The notes under the pieces were generated by a model that was not told the origin of the DNA, ran no database searches, and was given only the letters and a program-made list of their open reading frames with translations. A stretch of 42,212 nucleotides of DNA from Saccharothrix coeruleofusca. GTDB taxonomy: Bacteria; Actinomycetota; Actinomycetes; Mycobacteriales; Pseudonocardiaceae. The translations under genes were made by a program, and so were the position numbers. Below are positions 25,822 through 32,763 of the stretch, piece after piece. How positions within the stretch are numbered: position 1 is the first letter of the stretch; every line of letters begins with the position of its first letter. The stretch lies in assembly GCF_014648515.1 (NCBI RefSeq), contig NZ_BMRG01000001.1, forward strand, positions 334,061-376,272. The letters are read 5' to 3'.

Positions 25822-26183
25822 GCGCGCCGCACCTCGCCGACCCCCGCACACCCCTGGTCGCCCTGGAAGGTGGTCCCAGTCATCGCCGCTGGTTCTTCTA
25901 CCGCGACTGGTTGGCGCTGCGCTCCGCCAGCCGCCGTGGCGGTTACCCGCGCATCCACCCGTGCGGGTCCTGCCGCTGCTACCTGCCCACCGACCGCTAC
26001 GCCACCAACCCCAACCCGATGGTGACCCACCACCACGGCGACGCGCGGGTGTGGACCTACGTCGTGCCCGAGCAGTGGCAGCAGTGGGCAGGCCGCGAGT
26101 ACCTCACCCCCGAGGAGAAGACCGCCGGAGAACCGACACGGGTCCGCTGGCCCGGCGCGTTCGAGCAGGAGGCCAGCACATGA
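25818..26183 (+). CDS. Hypothetical AICE protein, 121 aa
   Basis: The small soluble protein contains aromatic-rich RRWFFYRDWLALRSASRR and a possible metal site HPCGSCRCYLPTDRY with three Cys, plus a MVTHHHGD motif. No family is recognised. It overlaps the prim-pol gene (ATGA) and the methyltransferase gene (ATGA), so it is translated within the replication module. Confidence 0.7.
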   Translation: MSAPHLADPRTPLVALEGGPSHRRWFFYRDWLALRSASRRGGYPRIHPCGSCRCYLPTDRYATNPNPMVTHHHGDARVWTYVVPEQWQQWAGREYLTPEEKTAGEPTRVRWPGAFEQEAST

Positions 26184-27037
26184 GCCGTCCCCGCCTGCTG
26201 GACCTGTTCTGCTGCGCGGGCGGAGCGTCGGCCGGGTACCACGCCGCCGGGTTCGACGTGACCGGCGTGGACATCGTGCCGCAACCGCACTACCCGTTCC
26301 CGTTCATCCAGGCTGACGCCCTGACCGTGGCCCTGAGCGGCTATGACGTGATCGCGGCATCTCCACCGTGCCAGCGGTTCTCGCAGGCCACCCCGGAGGA
26401 CCGGCGCGGCGAGCACCCCGACCTGATCGAGCCGATCAGGCAGCGGCTGCGCGACGCGGTAGCTCGTGGGCAGGTCTGGGGCTACGTCATCGAGAACGTC
26501 CCCGGCGCACCGCTGGCAGACCCGATCACCATCTGCGGGGAGACGCTGCGGTTGGGGGTGCGCCGCCACCGGTTGTTCGAGTCCAACCTTCCCCTGTTCG
26601 GCACCGCCTGCCACCACGACCGAGGTGCACCCGCCGTGCCGGTCTACGGCTCCTACGGCCAGCGAGCGGGACGAAAACCCGTCGACGTCGAGGGGGAACC
26701 GTCACGCGGCACGCCGGTCGAGGTGGGCCGTGCCGCGATGGGCATCGACTGGATGCCCTGGCCCAACCTCACTCAGGCCATCCCACCGGCCTACACGTTC
26801 TGGATCGGCGCACAGCTCATGAAGCACGCCCGCGACCTCGCCCGGCCGGTGACGCAAGAGACCAGGACGCAACCGTCACGCGCCGCCGGGTCGGCGACAC
26901 CGGACACCGGTGGAAAGCGTCACTGCCGCTGCGGTGCCGAACTCGTCCGCCCCGCAACCGGCCGCTGGCCCCGCCACTGCTCTCACGCCTGCCGCCAGGC
27001 CGCCTACCGCGAACGTACGAAAGGAGCCGCCGCATGA
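26180..27037 (+). CDS. DNA (cytosine-5) methyltransferase with C-terminal zinc module
   Basis: The 285-aa protein has the C5 methyltransferase motifs in order: motif I LLDLFCCAGGASAGY (6-20), motif IV ASPPCQRFS with catalytic C64, motif VI IENVPG (104-109) and motif VIII RRHRLFE (128-134). The target-recognition part is short (about 140-200). After residue 245 comes an added Cys cluster (CRCGAEL...RHCSHACRQAAYRER; C249, C251, C267, C271). No restriction endonuclease gene is adjacent, so it likely acts as a solitary methyltransferase, perhaps shielding the element in new hosts. Confidence 0.88.
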   Translation: MSRPRLLDLFCCAGGASAGYHAAGFDVTGVDIVPQPHYPFPFIQADALTVALSGYDVIAASPPCQRFSQATPEDRRGEHPDLIEPIRQRLRDAVARGQVWGYVIENVPGAPLADPITICGETLRLGVRRHRLFESNLPLFGTACHHDRGAPAVPVYGSYGQRAGRKPVDVEGEPSRGTPVEVGRAAMGIDWMPWPNLTQAIPPAYTFWIGAQLMKHARDLARPVTQETRTQPSRAAGSATPDTGGKRHCRCGAELVRPATGRWPRHCSHACRQAAYRERTKGAAA

Positions 27038-28290
27038 GCACCCCCACAACCGGCACCATGACCGGTGCCGCGCTGTTGGACGCGCTGCACGCCGCGCTGA
27101 CCCGCTACGTGGTGCTGCCCAACCCACAGGCCGCCGACGCGGTGGTGCTGTGGATCGCGGCCACCCACGCCCAACCCGCCTGGGCACACGCCCCCCGGCT
27201 GGTCATCCGTGGCCCGGAGAAGCGCTGCGGCAAGTCCCGACTGCTCGACGTGGTGGAGGCCACCTGTCACGACCCGTTCATCACCGTCAATTCGTCACCG
27301 GCTGCGGTCTACCGCTCCATCAGCGACGACCCACCGACCATGCTCGTGGATGAGGCCGACACCATCTTCGGCCCCAACGCCGCAGGCAACGAGGACCTAC
27401 GCGGGCTGCTCAACGCCGGACACCAGCGCAACCGCCCCGCCAAGCGCTACGACGCCAACACCAACCGGGTGGAGTCCATCCCCACTTTCGCCATGGCCGC
27501 ACTCGCCGGAATCGGCGCCATGCCCGACACCATCGAAGACCGCGCCGTGGTCGTGCGGATGCGCCGCCGCGCCCCCGGCGAACAAGCCGCGCCCTACCGG
27601 CACCGCCGCGACCGCCCCGGCCTGCGCCGACTCGCCGACGACCTCACCCGCTGGCTACGCGCCGACCTGACCGTGTTGGAGAACGCCGAACCGACCATGC
27701 CCGTGGAAGACCGCGCCGCCGACACCTGGGAACCACTGGTGGCCGTCGCCGACCACGCCGGGGACACCTGGCCCGACCGTGCCCGCGCCGCCGTGCTCGC
27801 GCTGACCGGGGAAGCCGCCAGCAGCGACCAGGGATCGGTGCGCATCCGACTGCTCATGGACTGCCGCACCATCTTCGGCGACCACGACGCGGTGCCCACC
27901 GCGTTCCTGATCGACCGGCTACGGGCCGACCCCGAAGCGCCGTGGACCACCTTGGGAAAGACCGGCATCACCCCCGCCAAACTCGCCGGAATGCTCCGGG
28001 AATTCGACATCACTTCCAGCAACGTCCGATTCCCTGACGGCACCCAGGCCAAGGGCTACCAACGCGCCCACTTCACCGACGCCTGGGCGCGCTACTGCCC
28101 ACCCGCCGAGGGGGAGCCGTCCCAGCCGTCCCAGCCGTCCCAGCCCTGGTCAGGGCGGGACGGCACGAGTCCCTGGGACGGCACGAGCCGTCCCACCAAA
28201 ACCGGCCGTCCCGCCCTGACCAGCATCGGGACGGCTGGGACGGCTGGGACGGCTCCCCCCCTCGGCCACGTCACCGGAGGTGCCGCATGA
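27034..28290 (+). CDS. DUF3631-type ATPase, replication helper
   Basis: The 418-aa protein has Walker A GPEKRCGKS (60-68), Walker B PTMLVDEAD (about 100-110) and a C-terminal DUF3631 region (RIRLLMDCRTIFGDHDAVPTAFLIDRL). This family accompanies prim-pol in AICEs and is thought to act as a helicase or loader; that role is inference. The last ~60 residues are low-complexity (QPSQPSQPSQPW and GTAGTAGTAPP) and are encoded by a large inverted repeat. ATG at 27034 overlaps the methyltransferase stop, and its stop overlaps the xis start. Confidence 0.85.
   Translation: MSTPTTGTMTGAALLDALHAALTRYVVLPNPQAADAVVLWIAATHAQPAWAHAPRLVIRGPEKRCGKSRLLDVVEATCHDPFITVNSSPAAVYRSISDDPPTMLVDEADTIFGPNAAGNEDLRGLLNAGHQRNRPAKRYDANTNRVESIPTFAMAALAGIGAMPDTIEDRAVVVRMRRRAPGEQAAPYRHRRDRPGLRRLADDLTRWLRADLTVLENAEPTMPVEDRAADTWEPLVAVADHAGDTWPDRARAAVLALTGEAASSDQGSVRIRLLMDCRTIFGDHDAVPTAFLIDRLRADPEAPWTTLGKTGITPAKLAGMLREFDITSSNVRFPDGTQAKGYQRAHFTDAWARYCPPAEGEPSQPSQPSQPWSGRDGTSPWDGTSRPTKTGRPALTSIGTAGTAGTAPPLGHVTGGAA
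28115..28254. repeat. 46-bp inverted repeat with ten GGGACGG heptamers
   Basis: Positions 28115-28160 and 28209-28254 are complementary at 42 of 46 bases, with the four mismatches in one block. Within the 140 bases the heptamer GGGACGG or its complement occurs ten times. Two copies of GGGACGGCACGAG lie in the loop. It sits at the 3' end of the ATPase gene, just before xis. Origin, regulator-binding or RNA-structure roles are all possible. Confidence 0.8.
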
Positions 28291-28520
28291 CCACCCACAC
28301 GACCGGCACGGTGACCGAGCTGACCAAGTACCTCTACCGGGTTCCGGAAGCGATGCGGTTGCTTTCGCTGGGACGTAGCGCCATCTACGAACAGATGCGC
28401 GCCGGACGACTCAAGTTCGTCAAACAGGGCCGGGCAACGCTCATTCCAGTATCGGCGATCCGGGCATATGTCGCGCTGTTGGAGCAGGAAGCGGAGGTGC
28501 ACTATGGCGAAACGGCGTAG
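28287..28520 (+). CDS. xis: Excisionase (MerR-like helix-turn-helix)
   Basis: The 77-aa protein has the helix-turn-helix of AlpA/Xis-type proteins: LYRVPEAMRLLSLGRSAIYEQMRAGRLKFVKQGRATLIPVSAIRAYV. It should bend attachment-site DNA and direct the integrase to excision. ATG at 28287 overlaps the ATPase stop; its end overlaps the integrase start by 17 bases. This xis-int order beside the tRNA is standard in AICEs. Confidence 0.9.
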   Translation: MTTHTTGTVTELTKYLYRVPEAMRLLSLGRSAIYEQMRAGRLKFVKQGRATLIPVSAIRAYVALLEQEAEVHYGETA

Positions 28521-29667
28521 CCGTGGTGACGGCGGTATCCACTGGGATGAGAAGCGGGAACGGTACATCGCAACGCTGCACGTCGGATACAAGCCGGACG
28601 GCAAGCGCATCACGAAGCAGCGCAGCGCCAAGACGATGACGGAGGCTAAGCGCAAACTGCGTGAGCTTCAGCGGGAACTGGAAGACGGCGGCACGATCGC
28701 ACCGCACGGCTACACCGTCGGGGAGGCCGTCACCGACTGGTTGACCAACTACGCCGCCACCGGTCGTGACCCGAACACGGTCCGGGCGCGGCGGGTACTC
28801 GCTGAGCAGCACGTCATTCCGGCACTCGGCGCGCGGAAGCTTGTCGAGTTGACCGCTGAAGACGTGGATTCCTGGCTGATCGGCAAGGCGCAAACGCTGA
28901 GCACTGCCACGCTGCGGGACATCCGTTCGATCCTCAAGCGGTCGGTTTCCCGCGCTCAGGCGCGGGACAAGGTAAAGCGCAATGTCGTGTTGTTGTGTGA
29001 TTGCCCTGTTGGCCAGCCCGGTCGGCCGTCGAAAGCGCTCACGTTGGCGCAGGCTGAGGCGCTGCTGGCTGCTGCGGAGAACACGCCCATGCGCGGGTAT
29101 ATCGTGGTCGCGTTGCTCAGCGGAGCGCGTACCGAGGAACTGCGGGCGCTCACTTGGTCGAACGTGGATTTGCTGGGAGATGACACCGGGCCGATTCCGG
29201 TGCCGCCTAACGTCAAGGTGTGGCGGTCGGTCCGTGCCAGCGGCGACACCAAGACGCGGAAGTCACGGCGGTCCCTGGCGCTGCCTCAGCGGTGTGTGGA
29301 GGCGCTCAAGGACCAGCAAGCCCGGCAAAGCAGCCTCCGTGAGGCAGCGGGGGACGCCTGGCAGGAACACGACCTGGTGTTCACGACGAAGGTCGGGACA
29401 GCGCTGGACGATGCCAACGTGCGCCGCGACTTCCGGCGGGTGGTGAAGACGGCAGGGCTCAAGCCGGAGGACTGGACGCCTCGTGAGCTACGGCACAGCT
29501 TCGTGTCACTGCTGTCGGACAGCGGAGTACCGATCGAGCAGATTTCGCGCTTGGTGGGCCACAGCGGGACGTTCGTGACCGAGCTGGTCTACCGGAAGCA
29601 GATCCGGCCGGTGGTGCAGGAGGGTGCCACCGCGATGGACCGGATCTTCCCGACCGCAGGAGCGTAG
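28504..29667 (+). CDS. int: Tyrosine site-specific integrase
   Basis: The 387-aa recombinase has an N-terminal arm-binding domain (GIHWDEKRERYIATLHVGYKPDGKR), a core-binding SAM-like domain (72-160) and a catalytic domain with R209 (LSGARTEEL), R330 in RELRHSF, H353 (VGHSG) and nucleophile Y363 (ELVYRK). The usual H of HxxR is Arg327 here, a common variant. It integrates the element into the tRNA-Thr gene. Its stop codon at 29667 abuts the right arm-type repeat. G+C is lower than in the replication genes. Confidence 0.95.
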   Translation: MAKRRSRGDGGIHWDEKRERYIATLHVGYKPDGKRITKQRSAKTMTEAKRKLRELQRELEDGGTIAPHGYTVGEAVTDWLTNYAATGRDPNTVRARRVLAEQHVIPALGARKLVELTAEDVDSWLIGKAQTLSTATLRDIRSILKRSVSRAQARDKVKRNVVLLCDCPVGQPGRPSKALTLAQAEALLAAAENTPMRGYIVVALLSGARTEELRALTWSNVDLLGDDTGPIPVPPNVKVWRSVRASGDTKTRKSRRSLALPQRCVEALKDQQARQSSLREAAGDAWQEHDLVFTTKVGTALDDANVRRDFRRVVKTAGLKPEDWTPRELRHSFVSLLSDSGVPIEQISRLVGHSGTFVTELVYRKQIRPVVQEGATAMDRIFPTAGA

Positions 29668-29687
29668 TCACGCAGTTGGTCACGCAG
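29667..29687. repeat. Right arm-type repeat (candidate integrase arm site)
   Basis: The same 21 bases as at 17067-17087, GTCACGCAG-TTG-GTCACGCAG in the same orientation, begin at the last base of the int gene, 56 bases inside attR. In the excised circle the two copies would flank attP. Confidence 0.6.
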
Positions 29688-29702
29688 CACGACCCGTAGA
29701 CA

Positions 29703-29745
29703 CAGGTCAGGCCCGGTCCCTCGGTAGTGGACCGGGCCTGACCTG
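29703..29745. terminator. Element-borne terminator for tRNA-Thr and int
   Basis: A perfect 17-bp stem (29703-29719 with 29729-29745) and a 9-base loop lie between the int stop and the tRNA 3' end. Read leftward it terminates the tRNA transcript in place of the one displaced to 16879-16913. Read rightward it can end the int transcript. Confidence 0.75.
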
Positions 29746-29798
29746 CATCTCACCTGAGCCGCCTGTCGGAATCGAACCGACGACCTGTTCATTACGAG
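29744..29798. other. attR: 55-bp direct repeat within intact tRNA-Thr
   Basis: Identical to 16914-16968. The repeat starts 13 bases beyond the tRNA 3' end and ends at the first base of the anticodon loop. The next base (T at 29799 against G at 16969) marks the limit of identity. Confidence 0.95.
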
Positions 29799-29830
29799 TG
29801 AACCGCTCTGGCCGACTGAGCTAAGGCGGC
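29757..29830 (-). tRNA. tRNA-Thr (anticodon CGT)
   Basis: The minus strand folds as a cloverleaf: acceptor GCCGCCT pairs with AGGCGGC, D-arm GCTC...GAGC, anticodon arm GTTCA-CTCGTAA-TGAAC with anticodon CGT at 29794-29796, and T-arm GTCGG-TTCGATT-CCGAC. The discriminator is T and CCA is not encoded. The 5' half is chromosomal and the 3' 42 bases lie in the att repeat, so the gene stays functional after integration. Confidence 0.96.
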
Positions 29831-29841
29831 GAGACGCGACA

Positions 29842-29847
29842 ACTATA
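29842..29847 (-). promoter_or_regulatory. Candidate -10 box of tRNA-Thr
   Basis: TATAGT on the minus strand ends 11 bases before the tRNA 5' end, a good spacing for a -10 box. A convincing -35 box is not seen. Confidence 0.4.
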
Positions 29848-29954
29848 GCCCAGCCTTGCGTCGTGACCGATCAGGGGGTTCCCTCGTTGAGCCCACGGGT
29901 GACGCACCTCACCCCGCGTCACCGCGACATCGCCGTCCGGGGAGGACCGACCAG

Positions 29955-31529
29955 ATGCGCCTGTTGGCCGTGCCCGCCGCCCTCGCGCTGGTCGCGCTGT
30001 GCGCCACCCCGGCGCTCGCGCAGCCGGTCACCACACCGGTGCCAGGCCCGGTGAACCCCGGTCAGCCGCCGATGTCCGCCGGTCCCCCGGTGGTGGCTCA
30101 CGCGATCGGGGACGCGGGCACCGGGCTGGCCGTGGTGCGGCTGGCCCCGGACTCGGCCGCCACCAGCTCGATCCTGCCCGGTTTCGGCGAGCGGCTGGCC
30201 GAGCAGTCGGCCGCGGAGCTCGGCGTCGGGCTGGCCAGCGCCCAGGCCAACTCGGAGGCGCTGCTCAGCTACGAGCGCGCCGTCGCCCAGGCCTCGCCGC
30301 TGGGGTTCGCGGTGCGGGGCCACGCCCCGCAGACGCCGGGCACGCTGGTGCAGACCGCCTCCCCGGACAACGCCAAGCCCGTGGCGGGCGGCCTCAACCC
30401 GCCCCGGACGCCGCTGGACGGCCTGCTCAACGTCGGGGCGCTCAACGGCACCGCGCACGCCCGCTGGCACGAGGAACTGGGCCCGTGCGTCTCGCCGATC
30501 GCGGACGCCACCACCGAGCTGGCGAGCCTGAGCGCGCTCAACGCGATCCCCACCCTGCCCACCGCCACCGACCTCACCGGCGTGCTCGCGGACGTCCCGA
30601 AGCTGGACGCGGACGCCGAGCGGGCCCTGCTGGACGGGCTCAACCGGCTGGCGGGACCGCTGAGCAGGCTCGGCGGGCTGCTGTCGGGCAGCCAGGACAC
30701 CGGGGCGGACGGCTCGCTGCTCAGCCTGCCCAACGCGCTGGCCGCGCGGTCCAGGGTCGAGCTGGTGGACCTGCCGGGCAGCCCCAACAAGGCGGTGCGG
30801 TCGATCTCCACGCTGCAGGCCACGGCCGTGCGGCTGCTGGCGGGCACGCCCGCGGAGATCCGCGTGGACGTGGTCGGCCAGCCCGCGCTGATCGCGCTGG
30901 CCACCGGCGACGAGGCCACCTCGCGGGTCGACTACACCGCGCCGGTGCTGCGGGTCAGCCAGGGCGGCAGGCAGCTGGGCGTGCTGGACGCGGCCAACCC
31001 CCGCCTCGACGTGCCCATCGGCGTTCCGCTGGACCAGGCCGGGAAGCTGCCGCTGGTCGGCGACGTGGTCGACCGGCTGCCCAGGGTCGACATCGGCGTG
31101 CTGCGGCTGCAGGTCGGCCAGCTCAACCGCAAGGCGGCCCCGCTGGAGGGTCCGCTGGAGGGTCCACCGGGGCAGGGCGGTCCCGCCGTCGAGGGGTTCA
31201 CGGTCGGCGCGACCGCGCGGCTGCTGGACCTCCAGCTGCTGCCCACCGACGCGCTGGGCCTGCCGAACCTGCCCTCGGCGCTGGCGCAGGTGTCGCTGGG
31301 CGAGCAGGTGGTGCGGGCGGCGGCGCCGCGCGGCGGGGTCGTGTGCGCGGCCGCCGCGGCCCCGCCCGAGGACGCGCGGCCCGCGCCACCCGCGAAGCGG
31401 GCGCTGGCCCGCACCAACGCCGCCTACCGCACCGTGTCGATCTTCTGGACCGGCACCGCGCTGCTGCTCGTGGGCGTGGTCCTGGTGGCCGCGCTGCCGC
31501 CGCGCCGACCTCGGGCCGACCGCCGGTAG
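29955..31529 (+). CDS. Exported protein with C-terminal membrane anchor, unknown function
   Basis: The 524-aa protein has a signal peptide (MRLLAVPAALALVALCATPALA, cut before Q23) and a C-terminal hydrophobic segment (IFWTGTALLLVGVVLVAAL) followed by basic PPRRPRADRR. The mature part is long, mostly Ala/Leu/Gly-rich beta and helix with no motif I recognise; it contains two Cys. ATG at 29955 has GGAGGA eight bases upstream. It is convergent with holB, only nine bases away. Similar anchored proteins occur in actinomycetes without known function. Confidence 0.8.
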   Translation: MRLLAVPAALALVALCATPALAQPVTTPVPGPVNPGQPPMSAGPPVVAHAIGDAGTGLAVVRLAPDSAATSSILPGFGERLAEQSAAELGVGLASAQANSEALLSYERAVAQASPLGFAVRGHAPQTPGTLVQTASPDNAKPVAGGLNPPRTPLDGLLNVGALNGTAHARWHEELGPCVSPIADATTELASLSALNAIPTLPTATDLTGVLADVPKLDADAERALLDGLNRLAGPLSRLGGLLSGSQDTGADGSLLSLPNALAARSRVELVDLPGSPNKAVRSISTLQATAVRLLAGTPAEIRVDVVGQPALIALATGDEATSRVDYTAPVLRVSQGGRQLGVLDAANPRLDVPIGVPLDQAGKLPLVGDVVDRLPRVDIGVLRLQVGQLNRKAAPLEGPLEGPPGQGGPAVEGFTVGATARLLDLQLLPTDALGLPNLPSALAQVSLGEQVVRAAAPRGGVVCAAAAAPPEDARPAPPAKRALARTNAAYRTVSIFWTGTALLLVGVVLVAALPPRRPRADRR

Positions 31530-31538
31530 ATCCCGGCG

Positions 31539-32738
31539 TCAGCCCCGGTGCAGCGTGGTAAGCATCGCCTCGACGGCGATGCGCGGTTTGACGTTCATCT
31601 CCAGCGCCTCCCGGCAGGCCAGCACGGCCTCCAGGCGGCGCAGCGTGGACTCGGGGCTCCACGACGCGGCGGCGGTGCGCGCGTCGGCGGCGCGGTCCGG
31701 GTGGTTCAGCGCGGCCTCCGAGCCGGTCGCCGAGACCAGCACGTCCCGGTAGAACGCGGCCAGGTCGACCAGCGCCTGGTCCAGCGAGTCGCGCTGGGTG
31801 CGGGTGGCGCGGGACTTCTGCCGCTTCTCCAGGTCCTTGAGCGCGCCCTTGGCGCCGCGGGTGGCCGCGGCGGTGCCCTTGCCGGTGCCGCCCGCGCCCA
31901 TCGCGGTCTCCAGCGCCTGCCGCTCGGCCTCGTCGCGGGAGGAGTTGGCGGTCAGCGCGTCCGCCTCGGCGGCCTTCACCAGCTCGTCGGCGCAGGTGAA
32001 GATGTCGGCGGGCCTGCGAAGCGCGAGCGGGATGCCCAGCACGGCCTCGCGCCGCTGCCTGGCCTGCTCGTCGGTGGCCAGCCTGCGCGCGCGCTCCACG
32101 TGCCCGCCGCACACCGACGCCGCCCAGGACGCCAGGTCCGGGTCCACGCCCTCGTCCCGCAGCGCCTCGGCGATCGACGCGGCGCGCGGGGTGCCCAGCG
32201 GCACGACCCGGCAGCGCGAGCGGATGGTCACCGACACGTCTTCGGGGTGGTCCGAGGGCGCGCACAGCAGGAACACCGTCCGCTCCGGCGGCTCCTCCAC
32301 GGCCTTGAGCAGGGCGTTCGCCGCGCCTTCGGTGAGCCGCTCGGCGTCGGCGATGATCACCACCTGCCACCGGCCGCCGGTGGGCCTGCGCGCGGAGACC
32401 TGGACCAGCGACCGCATCTCGGCCACCGAGATCGACAGCCCCTCGGGGGCGACCACGCGCACGTCCGCGTGCGTGCCCGCCAGCGCGGTGTGGCAGCCTG
32501 CGCACGCGCCGCAGCCGGGCCGGTCGTCGACCGCCGTGCACTGCAGCGCGGCGGCGAACGCGCGGGCCGCCACCGACCGGCCGGAGCCGGGCGGGCCGGT
32601 GAACAGCCAGGCGTGGGTCATCGCGCCGGGCGCGGGCGAGCCGCCCGCGACGATGCTCGCCGCGGCCTCGGCGGCGGCGCTCAGCACGGCGACGGCTTCG
32701 GGCTGGCCGACCACCCCGCCCCAGACACCCTTGCTCAC
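31539..32738 (-). CDS. holB: DNA polymerase III subunit delta prime
   Basis: The 399-aa clamp-loader subunit has a modified P-loop GPPGSGRS, a zinc module CGACAGC, the sensor/Walker B region VVIIADAERLTEGAANALLKAVEEPP and the SRC arginine finger (TIRSRCRVVPL). It works with DnaX and HolA to load the beta clamp. A basic linker near residues 290-310 (KDLEKRQKSRATR) is typical of actinobacterial versions. GTG at 32738 lies 25 bases after the MFS-dTMP kinase-like gene, the usual tmk-holB linkage. Confidence 0.93.
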   Translation of the reverse strand: MSKGVWGGVVGQPEAVAVLSAAAEAAASIVAGGSPAPGAMTHAWLFTGPPGSGRSVAARAFAAALQCTAVDDRPGCGACAGCHTALAGTHADVRVVAPEGLSISVAEMRSLVQVSARRPTGGRWQVVIIADAERLTEGAANALLKAVEEPPERTVFLLCAPSDHPEDVSVTIRSRCRVVPLGTPRAASIAEALRDEGVDPDLASWAASVCGGHVERARRLATDEQARQRREAVLGIPLALRRPADIFTCADELVKAAEADALTANSSRDEAERQALETAMGAGGTGKGTAAATRGAKGALKDLEKRQKSRATRTQRDSLDQALVDLAAFYRDVLVSATGSEAALNHPDRAADARTAAASWSPESTLRRLEAVLACREALEMNVKPRIAVEAMLTTLHRG

Positions 32739-32763
32739 CGGGCCACCGTACCCAGTGCCGCGA

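Larger units (their letters stand above)
16914..29798 (+). mobile_element. AICE integrated in tRNA-Thr(CGT), about 12.83 kb
   Basis: The element is bounded by 55-bp direct repeats at 16914-16968 and 29744-29798 and carries Int and Xis next to the intact tRNA end. It has the hallmarks of an actinomycete integrative and conjugative element: single-protein FtsK/SpoIIIE-type transfer, SpdB-like membrane protein, prim-pol and ATPase replication module, GntR regulator and tyrosine integrase. No phage structural genes, relaxase or type IV secretion genes are present. The rightward genes from 18681 to 29667 are nearly all overlapping and appear to form one or two operons. It looks intact, since no frameshift or transposase is visible. 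Confidence 0.93.

Noticed and set aside
26180-27037. Restriction-modification system
   Set aside because: Neither neighbour has a nuclease motif; the 121-aa protein before it and the DUF3631 ATPase after it do not resemble restriction enzymes.
28115-28254. Simple rho-independent terminator
   Set aside because: It lies inside a coding region, has a 48-base loop and is followed without a gap by xis and int, which must still be transcribed.
16914-29798. Prophage
   Set aside because: No capsid, terminase, tail, lysis or phage repressor genes are present, while an FtsK-type translocase and AICE replication genes are.
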